Positions 8,193-17,884 are shown, counted from the first letter of the stretch. The stretch: DNA of 64,000 bases from Paractinoplanes maris (GCF_023544465.1 NZ_JALPVL010000020.1:1-64000); one strand, 5' to 3'. Made by a program: numbers and translations. Notes: generated by a model from the sequence alone, not told the origin.

Positions 8193-9191
8193 GTGACGAG
8201 CGTTCTGCCTGAGACCAGGGGCACCGTCGGGCCGCCTCCGCCGTTCGATCCTGAACTCGGTGCGGCCCTCGCCGTCATCGGGGAGCAGCTGCCGTCGGCG
8301 CTGACGGCGGAGATGATCGAGCCGATGCGGGCCGGCAGTGTGCTGGCCGACGTCAGCGACGAGGAACTGGCCCGCGACGGCGCCTTCACCGTGGTGCGGC
8401 GCGGCGTTCCCGGGCCGGCCGGCGACCCCGACGTGGAACTGCTGATCCTGACGCCGACGGGGCACAACACGGCGCTGCCGGGGATCTATCACACGCACGG
8501 CGGCGGCATGGTGATCGGCAACAACCGGACCGGCATCGAGGCGATGCAGGACTGGGCGGCCGAGGTGCCGTCGGTGATCGTGTCGGTGGAGTACCGGCTC
8601 GCGCCGGAACACCCGCACCCGGCGCCGGTCGAGGACTGTTACGCCGGGCTGGTCTGGACCTTCGAGCACGCGGCCGAGCTGGGCATCGATCCGGAGCGGA
8701 TCGTCATCGCCGGGGCCAGCGCCGGGGGTGGGCTGGCCGCCGGGGTGGCGCTGCTGGCCCGCGATCGGGGCGGTCCGGCGCTGTTCGGGCAGATGCTGCT
8801 CTGCCCGATGATCGACGACCGCAACGACACCCCGTCGGCGATCCAGATGGCCGGGCGGGGCGTGTGGGACCGCACCGCCAACGACACGGGCTGGACCGCC
8901 CTGCTGGGCGCCGCCCGCGGTGGCTCCGAGGTTTCCCCGTACGCCGCTCCGGCGCGAGCCACCGACCTGTCGAACCTGCCTCCCGCGTTCATCGACGTCG
9001 GCTCGGCCGAGACGTTCCGCGACGAGGACGTGGCCTACGCGAGCCGCATCTGGCAGGCCGGCGGCCAGGCCGAGCTGCACGTGTGGCCCGGTGGTTTCCA
9101 CGGCTTCGACCTGATGGTGCCGCAGGCCGCCATCTCGGTGGAGGCCCGGGCGGCCCGGGTCCGCTGGCTGAAGAGGCTGCTCGGCGCCTGA
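8193..9191 (+). CDS. Alpha/beta hydrolase, hormone-sensitive-lipase (family IV) esterase
   Basis: This 332-residue esterase has every family IV hallmark: the oxyanion motif HTHGGGMV, the nucleophile elbow GASAGGG, the acid in DVGSAETFRDED, and the histidine in GGFHGFD near the C-terminus. It would hydrolyse short to medium acyl esters in the cytoplasm; no signal peptide is seen. The GTG at 8193 was chosen because AAGGGGG lies five bases upstream and the protein length then fits the family; longer in-frame extensions lack coding character. It is transcribed divergently from the broken hydrolase operon and its substrate is unknown. Confidence 0.88.
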   Translation: MTSVLPETRGTVGPPPPFDPELGAALAVIGEQLPSALTAEMIEPMRAGSVLADVSDEELARDGAFTVVRRGVPGPAGDPDVELLILTPTGHNTALPGIYHTHGGGMVIGNNRTGIEAMQDWAAEVPSVIVSVEYRLAPEHPHPAPVEDCYAGLVWTFEHAAELGIDPERIVIAGASAGGGLAAGVALLARDRGGPALFGQMLLCPMIDDRNDTPSAIQMAGRGVWDRTANDTGWTALLGAARGGSEVSPYAAPARATDLSNLPPAFIDVGSAETFRDEDVAYASRIWQAGGQAELHVWPGGFHGFDLMVPQAAISVEARAARVRWLKRLLGA

Positions 9192-9263
9192 GAACTACCC
9201 GGTCAACTGCGTGGGGCCGCCCGGCTCTGTCCGATCGCTCGCCGGGCGAGGGAGGATGGGACG

Positions 9264-10232
9264 GTGAAGGACCTGGCCGTCCGCCTCGCCGCGTTGGACC
9301 CCGACGCCGGGGCCGCGCTGCGCGTCATCGCTTATTTCGACCGCCTGACCGAGGCCCGCGCCGGCCTTCAGACGATCGTGCGCGGGGCGGCCGTCCTGGC
9401 CGGCTGCCCCGCCCGTCTGACCGACGATCCGCACCGCATCCAGGTGCGGGTCCAGCCCGACGGCGCCTCCTCCCCGGCCGGCGAGCCGGACCCGGCGTGG
9501 ATGTCCGCTCCGGTCGGCGGCGCCACCCTCTGGCTGGAGCGCCCCGGCCCGCCCGGCCCGGTCGAGGCAATGGTGCTGGAACGAGCCTCGGCCGCCGCCA
9601 AAGCGATCCTCGACCGCACCCGCCGGCAGGCCGACCCGGCACTGTCCGAGCTGGTGATCGACGCGACCGCGGCCGAACCGCTCCGCCTGCAAGCGGCCGC
9701 CCGCCTGGGTCACAAGCCCACCGATCGCGTACGAGCCATCGCCCTCGACGACGGCACGGCCGTCCTGCTCCCCGAGTCGGCCGGGCCGCCACCCGCCACC
9801 CGAGCCGGCATCGGTCCGACCGGCCCGGTGGCCTCGTTGCCGGAGTCCTGGGCCGCCGCCCGGATCGCGCTGCGCTTCACCGCCGAGGGCACCGAGCAGG
9901 ACCCGGGCCGCCGCATCGTGCACGCCGACGACCTCGGCGGCCTCGCCCTGCTGGCCACCGCCGTGACCCCCGGCTCCGAGCCGATCCCCGACGTGCGGGC
10001 GCTCGAGCGCGCCGCCGCGACCACCCCGTGGATGCTCACCACGCTCGACGCGGTGGCCGAGACCGCAAGCCTGCGCGCCGCCGCCACCGCGCTGCGCGTC
10101 CACCACTCCACGCTGCAGGACCGCCTGGCCCACGCCATCCCCGTCCTGGGCTGGGACGTCCGCGACCCGCGGGGCCGCCTGCGCCTCCAACTGGCTCTGG
10201 CCCTGCGCCGCCTGCACCGATCCCGCCACTGA
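9264..10232 (+). CDS. PucR/CdaR-type helix-turn-helix regulator
   Basis: The 322-residue protein ends with a PucR C-terminal HTH: LTTLDAVAETASLRAAATAL, then VHHSTLQDRLAHAIPVLGWD. This is the classic arrangement of purine-catabolism and sugar-diacid regulators. The N-terminal 250 residues are alanine-rich and weakly conserved, with no recognisable GGDEF-like or GAF motif, so the sensed ligand is unknown. A GTG start at 9264 is preceded by GAGGGAGGATGG. It follows the esterase by 72 bases on the same strand and could regulate or be co-transcribed with it. Confidence 0.75.
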   Translation: MKDLAVRLAALDPDAGAALRVIAYFDRLTEARAGLQTIVRGAAVLAGCPARLTDDPHRIQVRVQPDGASSPAGEPDPAWMSAPVGGATLWLERPGPPGPVEAMVLERASAAAKAILDRTRRQADPALSELVIDATAAEPLRLQAAARLGHKPTDRVRAIALDDGTAVLLPESAGPPPATRAGIGPTGPVASLPESWAAARIALRFTAEGTEQDPGRRIVHADDLGGLALLATAVTPGSEPIPDVRALERAAATTPWMLTTLDAVAETASLRAAATALRVHHSTLQDRLAHAIPVLGWDVRDPRGRLRLQLALALRRLHRSRH

Positions 10233-10344
10233 CCGGCAGCGCCCGTCAGCCCGTTGCGGCGGCCGTCAGTCCGTCGCATCGGCGGTCACCGCGGCACCGG
10301 CTGGTTGGCGTGGTGCGGCGCGGGTCGGCGGGATGCGGCAGCGG

Positions 10345-11118
10345 TCAGCCTGGTGCCGTGGCCGTGGCGAACACGCGCCGCAGCGAGTCGAACGTCTCCA
10401 GTGAGCGGCGCCCCTCCTCCTGCAGCGACCGCACCGCCGGGTCGGAGCCGTCCGCCGCGACCGCCTCCTCCCACAACGTCCGCTCGGCCTGGCGCCACGC
10501 GGGCTTCTCGTGCACCTCCACGTCGACGAAGCCGGCCCCCGGCAGGTCCCGCCGCAGGTTCACCGCCCGGATGCGCGCCGGAACCCCGTCATCCGACGGA
10601 TCCACCGCCTCCCAGCAGGTCACGGCGAGCCGGCCGCCGGGCGCCAGCAGCCGCCGGAACTCGAGCAGGGCGGCGATCGGCGGCTCGGCGAACTGCACCG
10701 CGTCCACACACATCAGCCCGTCCGCAGCCGCCGCGGGCAACCCGGACGCGACCAGGGTCCCCACCCGGAACTCCGACCGCCCGGCGGGCAACTGCCGCGC
10801 ACCGTTCACCCGGGCCCGCTCCACCGCCACAGCCGAGAAGTCCACCCCGATCAGACGCGTGCCGGCCCGCCGGGCGACCTCGATGCCGTACCCGCCCCGC
10901 CCGCAGGCGATGTCGAGCACCAGGCCGCCCGCCGGCAGGCGCAGCTCCGCGACCAGTTCGGCCACCCCCGCCCAGGACAGGGCGCCCCCGTCCCGCATCT
11001 CCGGCGGCAGCCCCATGGCCCGCCCGATGATGGCGTCCCGCTCCGGTGACGCGATCATGTCCGCATACCACTGATCGAAGTACTCGTTCACCGGCGCGCC
11101 CGGCTCCTCGGCTGACAT
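10345..11118 (-). CDS. Class I SAM-dependent methyltransferase
   Basis: This is a 257-residue Rossmann-fold methyltransferase. The SAM-binding glycine loop is VLDIACGRGGYGIEVARRAG at about residues 67-86, followed by the acidic motif II LIGVDFSA and the motif III-like LLAPGGRLAVTCWE. The N-terminal VNEYFDQWYADMIASPERD and the layout resemble methyltransferases acting on small molecules. It stands alone, converging with the PucR-type gene. The substrate cannot be read. Confidence 0.85.
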   Translation of the reverse strand: MSAEEPGAPVNEYFDQWYADMIASPERDAIIGRAMGLPPEMRDGGALSWAGVAELVAELRLPAGGLVLDIACGRGGYGIEVARRAGTRLIGVDFSAVAVERARVNGARQLPAGRSEFRVGTLVASGLPAAAADGLMCVDAVQFAEPPIAALLEFRRLLAPGGRLAVTCWEAVDPSDDGVPARIRAVNLRRDLPGAGFVDVEVHEKPAWRQAERTLWEEAVAADGSDPAVRSLQEEGRRSLETFDSLRRVFATATAPG

Positions 11119-11298
11119 CCGCGCACCGTACAGCCCGGGCCGCTGTTCCTCGACCCTGCCGATACCGCCCGGGCAACCCCGCGATCAGCCGCTCCAGCCG
11201 GACCGGACGTCGAACAGCCCCGGCCCGCAGCGCCCATCGCGGCGATCCCGCTCCTGCGGTCAGCCCACAACGATTCAGCAGTTGAGCGCCGATTTCCG

Positions 11299-12204
11299 TC
11301 AGTCGTCGGTGCCGGGCGCCGTCGGAGTCGACACCCCTGCCGCGGGCCCGGCCGGCTCGGAGGAGGCCGGCGGTCGGTCGCGCTGGGATCCGCGGGTGAG
11401 CGACGGCACGGCATACGCCAGGGACACGAGAGTCGGCGCCGGCACCAGCAACGCCAGCAAGGCCGTGACCACCAACCAGCCCGCGGAAGGCTTCTCCCAG
11501 TAGGAGATGTGAGTCGATGCGACCACTCCGGTGAAGACCGACCCGACCACGGCGTAGCCGACGGCGGTGAGGGTGCCCACGAACATGGCGTCGATGGAGC
11601 GCTCCGATTCGCCGTCACGGGGCGGCCGAAGACGCCGCCAAGTGATCAGAACGACGAGCAGGACGGGGGTGTAGGCGATCAGCGATCCGGTGATCCATCC
11701 GGACGGAGTGGCGTACCAGGCACGCACGTATCCGTAGACCGTCACAGCCATCAAGGTGGCGACCACCGCGATGACGCCGTACAGGATGACGGCCACCACT
11801 TGGCCGAGACGGTCCAGCGCCAGCCCGGAGGTGCCCCCGTCGCCACCCTCCGGCGTGGCGACCAGGTAGGCCGCCAGGAGCCAGGCGATACCGCTCACCA
11901 TGGCCACGGCTCCCAGACCCAGCAGCCCACTGGCGACGACTGTCTCGGTCCAGGCGCGCTTGCACGCGGCTGGGTCCGTGTCGCCCGTGACGAGACCGAA
12001 CAGGTAGCTGGCCAGTCCGAGCACGATGAAGGCCGCGCAGAAGAGTCCGATGGTTCGCACCCGGGTGGGCCCGGGCCGGCGCTCGCTCAGCAGCATGACC
12101 AGACCGGCGAAGACAAAACCGGCCAGCACCGCGGCCAACTGGGTGTTCGACTCGGCCGACGCGACCGGGCTCCAGTCAGCCGTGGGACATTGATTCGTGA
12201 CCAT
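11299..12204 (-). CDS. Hypothetical polytopic membrane protein
   Basis: The 301-residue product has about seven hydrophobic segments, for example LAAVLAGFVFAGLVMLLSE, TIGLFCAAFIVLGLASYLFG, VVAVILYGVIAVVATLMAVT and WLVVTALLALLVPAPTLVS, and a soluble proline/serine-rich tail of about 30 residues. I do not recognise a family and see no transporter or enzyme motif. The ATG at 12204 (MVTNQCPTAD) is chosen because the upstream 45 residues of the open frame look non-coding. It is a single gene on the minus strand; the hemerythrin gene starts 198 bases away in the opposite direction. Confidence 0.7.
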   Translation of the reverse strand: MVTNQCPTADWSPVASAESNTQLAAVLAGFVFAGLVMLLSERRPGPTRVRTIGLFCAAFIVLGLASYLFGLVTGDTDPAACKRAWTETVVASGLLGLGAVAMVSGIAWLLAAYLVATPEGGDGGTSGLALDRLGQVVAVILYGVIAVVATLMAVTVYGYVRAWYATPSGWITGSLIAYTPVLLVVLITWRRLRPPRDGESERSIDAMFVGTLTAVGYAVVGSVFTGVVASTHISYWEKPSAGWLVVTALLALLVPAPTLVSLAYAVPSLTRGSQRDRPPASSEPAGPAAGVSTPTAPGTDD

Positions 12205-12356
12205 GGGCGGACTATCGCGGTGGCGGCCCGCCGGACCCATCCGGCGCAACGCCAGTCCTTTGTGGAAGATCCGCGCCGGGCGGCGTCCGACCGGGCGGAC
12301 GGTCACCCGGATCGGCTGATGAGCGCGGACCGAAGGCACGGTGGCCGGGGCGTTAA

Positions 12357-12373
12357 GCCGGCCTTAGGCCGGC
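12357..12373. promoter_or_regulatory. GC palindrome upstream of the hemerythrin gene
   Basis: GCCGGCC-TTA-GGCCGGC forms a perfect 7-bp inverted repeat with a 3-base centre, ending 28 bases before the hemerythrin ATG. It could be an operator or a 5'-leader hairpin. In DNA this GC-rich such a palindrome can also arise by chance. Confidence 0.3.
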
Positions 12374-12401
12374 CGCAGGTGGGGGCGCGCACCGTAGCGT
12401 C

Positions 12402-13043
12402 ATGAACAACGAACCCACCGGGCTGTTGCTGGCCCACCGCGCCATGCTTCGGGACCTCGACCGGCTGGCCGGGCTGACCGAGCGGCTCGTGGCCGGCGGG
12501 ACCCGGCTCGAGCCCAAGCGGGCGGCGGCCATCGCCGACTACCTGACCGATTTCTGCGACAGCATTCACCACCACCACAGCGCCGAGGACGAGGTGCTCT
12601 GGCCGGTGCTGGAGCGGGCGGCGGGGGCGCACGTCGACCTCACCGAGCTCACCGACGACCACGCGGTGCTCGACCCCAAGCTGGCCCGCGTCCGGTCCGG
12701 GGCGGCCGCTCTGAAGGCCGGTCGTACCGTCTCGGCCGAACTCGCCGCCGACCTGGCTGATCTGCGCGACACCTTGCACGAGCACATCGGGGACGAGGAG
12801 CGCATGATCGTGCCGCTGATCAAGCAGTACGTCTCCGACGACGAGTGGAACCGGGTCGAAGGGGCGATTCGGAAGCGGGGCGCGAAGATGAGCTTCGAGG
12901 TGCCCCGGGTGCTCGCGGTCAGCACGGCCGACGAGCTGGCCGAGGCCCGGCGGGCGGGCGGTATTCCGGTCGCCATCATGATCAAACTGTTGCCGTTGCC
13001 GTTCAGGCGCCGCGAGAGCCTGGTGTTCCGAGGCGCTCGATGA
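12402..13043 (+). CDS. Hemerythrin/HHE-domain protein
   Basis: The 213-residue protein contains an HHE cation-binding four-helix domain in residues 1-150. The metal-ligand histidines and acids are visible in LLAHRAMLRDLDRL, CDSIHHHHSAEDEVLWPVLE, LTDDHAVLDPKL and TLHEHIGDEERMIVPL. Such proteins bind a di-iron centre and handle oxygen, nitric oxide or redox signals. The C-terminal 60 residues are basic and unassigned. Its last 41 bases overlap tail-to-tail with the AfsR-type gene on the opposite strand. Confidence 0.87.
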   Translation: MNNEPTGLLLAHRAMLRDLDRLAGLTERLVAGGTRLEPKRAAAIADYLTDFCDSIHHHHSAEDEVLWPVLERAAGAHVDLTELTDDHAVLDPKLARVRSGAAALKAGRTVSAELAADLADLRDTLHEHIGDEERMIVPLIKQYVSDDEWNRVEGAIRKRGAKMSFEVPRVLAVSTADELAEARRAGGIPVAIMIKLLPLPFRRRESLVFRGAR

Positions 13044-16000
13044 GGGCTTGCGCTGATTTCGCGTACGCGGGGTCGCCGGTCAGGGCGTGCAGGGCCGCGT
13101 CGACCGGGCCGGCATAGAGTGTGCCCGAGTCGAGGCCGGCGATCCGCCCGGCGAACGGCAGGAGGTCGGCGGCCAGCGAAGCGCCCGTCTCCGCGTCGCC
13201 GAGCCGGGCCGCCGCGTGCGCCCGCAACGTCGTGTAGCCCAGCCAGTAGTAGTTGCGGTCGATCGGCCGGCGACCTTCCCACACCCGCCGGGCGCCCGCG
13301 GCATCGCCCGTATCCAGCAGCGCGAGCACCAATGGGTCGGTCACCCGTCCCGGGTACGCGGCCTCGATCGCCACCATCTCGTCGCGCAGCGGGGCGAAGT
13401 CGCCGCGGCTCACCGCCGCCCCGATCCGGCCCACCGTGGCCATGGCGGCCCCGCTGAGGTCGCCCTGTTCGGCCAGGCGGCGGCTCACCTCCTCGTAGCG
13501 CCGCACGGCCTCGTCGACCCGGCCGGCCAGCAGCTCGAGCAGGGCCGTGAAGATGCCGACCACCGCCAGCAGGCTGCCGAGCTGGCCGGTGGTGGAGCGG
13601 GCCACCGCCAGGTCCATCTCGGCCCGGGCCCGGTCCAGGTCGGTGTGGGCGGCCGAGTCGAGGAACAGCAGCCAGTGCGCCACCGCCTCGTGATCGATCT
13701 CGCCCGCCCCGGCCGCCACGGCCAGGTATTCCTCGGCCACCGGGCGTCGCTGGTCGCGCAGGTCGGGGCCCAGAGCGGCGTACGCCCGGACGTTGAGCGC
13801 CGCACACAGCAACCGGGCGTCAGCGGTGCCCCGGGCCACCGTCAGGGCCTCGGCGCTGATCCGCTGGGCGGCGGCCTCGTCGAAGCCCTCCAGCTCGCGG
13901 AACAGCGCCAGTAGAAGCCGTACGCGAAGCTCGTCGGCCGGCTTGTCGGCGAGCCGCCGGCGAAGGGCGCCGACCGCCGCCGGTGACGGCTCGCGCCCGT
14001 CGCGCGTCGTCCAGATCAGCGGCGCGTCCCAGGCGACCAGCAGCGCGGCGTCGTCGTGGGTGGCCAGCGCGTCCAGATAGATGGTCCGCGCCCGCACGAT
14101 GTCGCCGGCCCGGGCGTGCGCGGTCACGGCCGGGGCCAGCAGCCCGGCCGCCGAGCCGGTGACCCGGGTCCCAGCCAGCTGCCGCAGCCGCAGTGCCTGC
14201 CGCCATTCGACCGCCGCCTCGCGCCACGACCCGGCTCGCTCGGCGGCGTGGGCGGCGGCCACCGCGTACGGAATGGCTTGTTGCGCCGTGGCCGGGCCCG
14301 CCGCGGCCGCCGCGTGCCGGGCCAGCGTCGCCGCGTCCGCGTGCCCGTCGAGCGCTTGCAGAGCCCGGGTGTGCAACCGCGCTCGGCGCAGCAGGGGAGT
14401 GTCCTCGTAGAGCGTGTCGCGGACCAGCGCGTGGGTGAACCGCACCTGCCCGGGCGCGGGCTCGTCGAGCAGCCCGGCCAGCACCGCCGCCTCGAGCAGG
14501 TCGACCAGGTCGTCCGGGTCGCGCCCGGCCACCTCGGCCAGCACGTCCAGGTCGGCCTCGCGCCCGAGCACGGCGATCTGCCGCAGCGTCGTCGCGGCCG
14601 CGTCGGGCAGCCGGGCGATGCGACGACGCAGCACCTCCCGCACCCCGGCCGGGATCCCCGACCCGGCCACGCCCGCGCCCTCGGCGGCGATCAGGCGGGC
14701 CAGCTCGCGGACGAAGAGCGGGTTGCCGTTGGTGCGCTCGGCCACCATGGCCAGCAGTTCCGGGCCGGCCTCGGCCAGACCGTGCCGGCGGGCCAGCTCG
14801 GTCACCGCGGCGGGCGGCAGACCGCGCAGCTCGAGATGGGCCGCGGTGGCGCCGACCAGCGCGCCGATCGTCGCGTCGAGCTCGTCACCGCGGTCGGTGC
14901 TGCGATAGGTGACCAGCACCAGCAGCGGCCGCCCGGCCTGCTGGGCCACGACCTGGCGCAGGAGCTGCAGGGTCAGGTCGTCGGCGCGGTGCACGTCGTC
15001 CAGCAGCACCGCCGTGCGCCCGGTATCGAGCGCGGCGGCGATCGACCGGCCCAGCTCGAACGGGTTGGCGGGGCCTGCCCATCCCGGCGCCGAGCCGAAA
15101 GCCCCCGCCGGCGCCGAGCCGACAGCCCCCGCCGGCGCCGAGCCGAAAGCCCCCGCCGGCGCCGAGCCGAGGGCCCCGCTCGGAGTCGAGCCGAGGGCCT
15201 CGGACCAGGCCCAGCCGGGCGGGGCGCCGTCGACCTCGGGGCAGCGCCCGCGCCGGCCGTGCCAGCCGGCTTCGACCAGTCCGGCCAGGGCCGCCTCGGC
15301 CAGTGTGGTCTTGCCCGCGCCGGCCTCCCCGCCGACCAGCACGATCCGGGCCCCGTGCCGGGCCGCCTCGTCCGCGGCGGCGGCGATGGTGGCCAGCTCG
15401 GTCTCGCGGCCCCAGGTGGCCGGCGCCGCGATCGAGGTGGTGGTGGCGGGTGCGTCGAGGGCCGGGGCCTGGGCCAGGATCGCCGTCTCCAGCGCGCGCA
15501 GCACCGGGCCGGGATCGACGCCCAGCTCGTCGGCCAGGTGGTCGCGGGTCCGGCGCAGCACGGCCAGGGCCTCGCCCTGGCGGCCGCCGCGATAGAGGGC
15601 GAGCGCGAGCAGGCGTACGGCGGACTCGCGGCCCGGATTGTCGTGCAGGTGGCGTTCCAGCTCGGCGACCACCACCGCCGAGCGGCCGAGCGCGAGCTGG
15701 GCCTCGGCCCGGGACTCGACGGCCAGCAGGCGCAGCTCGGTCAGGCGGGCCACCTCGGGCACGGCCCACGGTTCGCCGGCCACTTCGGCGTACGCGTCGC
15801 CCTGCCAGCAGTCGAGGGCCTCGGTGAGCAGCCGCACCTGGTCGGCCGGCCCCGCCGTGGCCGCGCGGCGCACCAGGGCGTCGAAGTGCCACGCGTCGAC
15901 CCCCTCCGGGGGCAGCCGCAGCGCGTACCCCGGGGGCGCGCTGACCAGCACGGTGGCCGGGGTGCGCGGGGCCCGGCCGGGTTCGAGCGCGCGGCGCAGG

Positions 16001-16206
16001 TGGGAGATGTGCACCTGCAGGGTGGCGAGTGCCTTGGCCGGCACGTCGGCGTCGCCCCACAGGTCGTCGACGAGCCGGTCGGCCGAGACGACGTCTCCGC
16101 CCGCGACAGCGAGACGTGCGAGCACGGCCCGCTGCCGCGGTCCACCGAGGTCGGCCGCCGCGCCCCGGACGGTGGCGCGCAGCGGGCCCAGCACGGAGAG
16201 GAACAC
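13003..16206 (-). CDS. AfsR/SARP-type giant regulator: HTH-BTAD, P-loop ATPase, TPR
   Basis: This is a 1067-residue transcription factor. Residues 1-95 form an OmpR-like winged helix (VLGPLRATVRGAAADLGGPR). Residues about 95-245 are the bacterial transcriptional activation domain. An AAA/NACHT-like ATPase has its Walker A at about residue 295 (GGEAGAGKTTLAEA), a hhhhDD Walker B (TAVLLDDVHRADD) and the LVTYRSTDRGDE sensor region. From about residue 560 to the end it is helical TPR-like repeats. Such proteins activate secondary-metabolite or morphogenesis genes. A 24-bp tandem repeat has expanded the linker between Walker A and Walker B. The start is a GTG at 16206. No biosynthetic cluster lies next to it, so its target is unknown. 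Confidence 0.88.
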   Translation of the reverse strand: MFLSVLGPLRATVRGAAADLGGPRQRAVLARLAVAGGDVVSADRLVDDLWGDADVPAKALATLQVHISHLRRALEPGRAPRTPATVLVSAPPGYALRLPPEGVDAWHFDALVRRAATAGPADQVRLLTEALDCWQGDAYAEVAGEPWAVPEVARLTELRLLAVESRAEAQLALGRSAVVVAELERHLHDNPGRESAVRLLALALYRGGRQGEALAVLRRTRDHLADELGVDPGPVLRALETAILAQAPALDAPATTTSIAAPATWGRETELATIAAAADEAARHGARIVLVGGEAGAGKTTLAEAALAGLVEAGWHGRRGRCPEVDGAPPGWAWSEALGSTPSGALGSAPAGAFGSAPAGAVGSAPAGAFGSAPGWAGPANPFELGRSIAAALDTGRTAVLLDDVHRADDLTLQLLRQVVAQQAGRPLLVLVTYRSTDRGDELDATIGALVGATAAHLELRGLPPAAVTELARRHGLAEAGPELLAMVAERTNGNPLFVRELARLIAAEGAGVAGSGIPAGVREVLRRRIARLPDAAATTLRQIAVLGREADLDVLAEVAGRDPDDLVDLLEAAVLAGLLDEPAPGQVRFTHALVRDTLYEDTPLLRRARLHTRALQALDGHADAATLARHAAAAAGPATAQQAIPYAVAAAHAAERAGSWREAAVEWRQALRLRQLAGTRVTGSAAGLLAPAVTAHARAGDIVRARTIYLDALATHDDAALLVAWDAPLIWTTRDGREPSPAAVGALRRRLADKPADELRVRLLLALFRELEGFDEAAAQRISAEALTVARGTADARLLCAALNVRAYAALGPDLRDQRRPVAEEYLAVAAGAGEIDHEAVAHWLLFLDSAAHTDLDRARAEMDLAVARSTTGQLGSLLAVVGIFTALLELLAGRVDEAVRRYEEVSRRLAEQGDLSGAAMATVGRIGAAVSRGDFAPLRDEMVAIEAAYPGRVTDPLVLALLDTGDAAGARRVWEGRRPIDRNYYWLGYTTLRAHAAARLGDAETGASLAADLLPFAGRIAGLDSGTLYAGPVDAALHALTGDPAYAKSAQALIERLGTPGSRGA
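15086..15205. repeat. 24-bp tandem repeat inside the AfsR-type gene
   Basis: Five consecutive 24-bp units start at 15086, 15110, 15134, 15158 and 15182. The first three are nearly identical and the last two degenerate. On the coding (minus) strand they add an eight-residue Gly-Ser-Ala-Pro-Ala-Gly-Ala-Phe/Val motif several times between Walker A and Walker B. Because the unit is a multiple of three, copy number can change without breaking the frame. Confidence 0.9.
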
Positions 16207-16278
16207 TGCCCCGAAGTTACCGGCAAGATCGGCCTTCGCGGCCCCTCCGAAAGGCTGAAATCCCCGCCTCGCCGCCGG

Positions 16279-17757
16279 TCAGATCGAGAAGCTCAGCGAC
16301 CGCTTGCGCTCGGCCTTGGTCCGGTACATCGCCGCGTCGGCCTCGCGCAGCAGGTGGCTGGCGTCCGCGGGCGAGCCGGTGGCCACGCCGACGCTGGCGC
16401 CGACGGCGACGTCGGCCGTGCCGGGCAGCATGATCGGCGCTTCCAGCATCGTGGCGAGACCCTCGGTGGCGGCCGGGCCGGGCAGCAGGACGGCGAACTC
16501 GTCGCCGCCGAGCCGCACGGCCAGCCCGTCGGCCGGTGTCCACCCGGCCAGCCGCTCGGCCACGGCGATCAGCACCTGGTCTCCGGCGTGGTGGCCGTAC
16601 GAGTCGTTGACCGGTTTGAAGCCGTCGAGGTCGATCAGCAGCACGCTCACCGGGTCGCCGGGCGGCAGCTCGGCCAGGCGCTGTTCGAGCAGGCTGCGGT
16701 TGGCCAGGCCGGTGAGCGCGTCGTGGGTGGCCCGGTGGCGCAGTTCGTCGTGCAGTTCGCGCACCTCGGTCATCCGGCTGTCGAGTTCGGCCAGCAGGCG
16801 CTCGTTGTCGGTGAAGGCCGCCGTCTGCCGCGACAGCACCAGGGCGGTGATCGCCACCGCGCCCACCGCGACACCCCAGATCCGCAGGTCGCCGCTGTGC
16901 CCGACCAGGGCGCCGAGCAGCAGCAGCTGCACGGCGACGACGGCCACGTACGGCAGCCGGCTCGACCGCCGCCGGGCGGGTTCGGTGGCCAGGGCCGCGG
17001 CGCGGCGCATGTGCAGGGTCTGCAGGCGCATGCCGACCGGCATGAGCAGGCACGGCAGCAGCTGGGAGACGTAGATGACGCCGGGGTCGGCGGTGCCGGT
17101 CACCAGCGTCACGGTCGAGGCGGCCACCGCCGTGCCGGCCACGGCGACGCTGGCCACGATGCCGGGCAGGCGGGCGAAGGGCGCGGTTCCGCTGAGCAGG
17201 AGCTTCAGCAGACTGAACGTGATCAGCAGCATGACCGCCGAGGTGGCCCCGGCGCCGACCAGCTCGGCCCGGTTGCCGTGGGTCACCGCCCCGGCCAGCA
17301 GGAAATACCACAGGAAGACGGCGACACCGGCCAGCACGGTGGCCGCGTCCAGCCACAGCCGTAGCCGCTGCCGTCCCGAGCCGCCCAGCGGGTGGAACAG
17401 CATCGCGAGCACGGCGATCACCATGCCCAGCACGACGAAGCCGGTCTGCACCGGGTGCGGCTGGTGACCGGCCCGGTCGTCCAGGACGGCCAGGACGGTC
17501 TGGAAGCCGTCGCCGAGCGCGCAGCTCACCCCGGTGGCCGCCACGGCCAGCCAGAAGCGGCGGGCGTGCCGGTGGCCGGCGTTCTGCTGGGCCAGCCACC
17601 ATGAGCAGACCGCGATGGTGACGTCGAGGCCGGTCTGCACCGCCCACGAGACGGTCGCACCACCGGGGCCGGCGAGGAACCACCAGACGAGCGCGAGGCT
17701 GAAGGCGGCCAGCCCGGCCAGCACGGGGTCCGGGTTCAGCCTGCGCCGTAGGTTCAC
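16279..17757 (-). CDS. Membrane diguanylate cyclase (GGDEF)
   Basis: The 492-residue protein makes cyclic-di-GMP. Nine to ten hydrophobic helices fill residues 1-310; a short coiled linker (ERLLAELDSRMTEVRELHDEL) leads to the GGDEF domain at about 330-485. The active-site motif is intact (VRLGGDEFAVLLPG), as are HDALTGLANRSLLEQR and LLIDLDGFKPVNDSYGHHAGD. The RxxD inhibitory site expected five residues before GGDEF is absent, so product inhibition may be lost. The membrane part (ALGDGFQ and LWLDAATVL) is shared with the GGDEF-EAL protein at 53.5-55.8 kb. The GTG at 17757 (VNLRRRLNPDP) gives the cleanest start. Confidence 0.88.
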   Translation of the reverse strand: MNLRRRLNPDPVLAGLAAFSLALVWWFLAGPGGATVSWAVQTGLDVTIAVCSWWLAQQNAGHRHARRFWLAVAATGVSCALGDGFQTVLAVLDDRAGHQPHPVQTGFVVLGMVIAVLAMLFHPLGGSGRQRLRLWLDAATVLAGVAVFLWYFLLAGAVTHGNRAELVGAGATSAVMLLITFSLLKLLLSGTAPFARLPGIVASVAVAGTAVAASTVTLVTGTADPGVIYVSQLLPCLLMPVGMRLQTLHMRRAAALATEPARRRSSRLPYVAVVAVQLLLLGALVGHSGDLRIWGVAVGAVAITALVLSRQTAAFTDNERLLAELDSRMTEVRELHDELRHRATHDALTGLANRSLLEQRLAELPPGDPVSVLLIDLDGFKPVNDSYGHHAGDQVLIAVAERLAGWTPADGLAVRLGGDEFAVLLPGPAATEGLATMLEAPIMLPGTADVAVGASVGVATGSPADASHLLREADAAMYRTKAERKRSLSFSI

Positions 17758-17884
17758 AGCCTGGCAATCGGCAGCGGCCGGGCCGAGGTGAGTTTTCGGC
17801 CAGCCTGGCCTGGCCTGACCACGGCCCCGCACCCCCGCCCGGCCGACGCCTAAGTACCGGCCGGGCGGTGCCGATCGGGTTCGT

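Noticed and set aside
14056..17364. Plus-strand frame opposite the AfsR-type and GGDEF genes
   Set aside because: Antisense shadow with biased composition and no domain signature.
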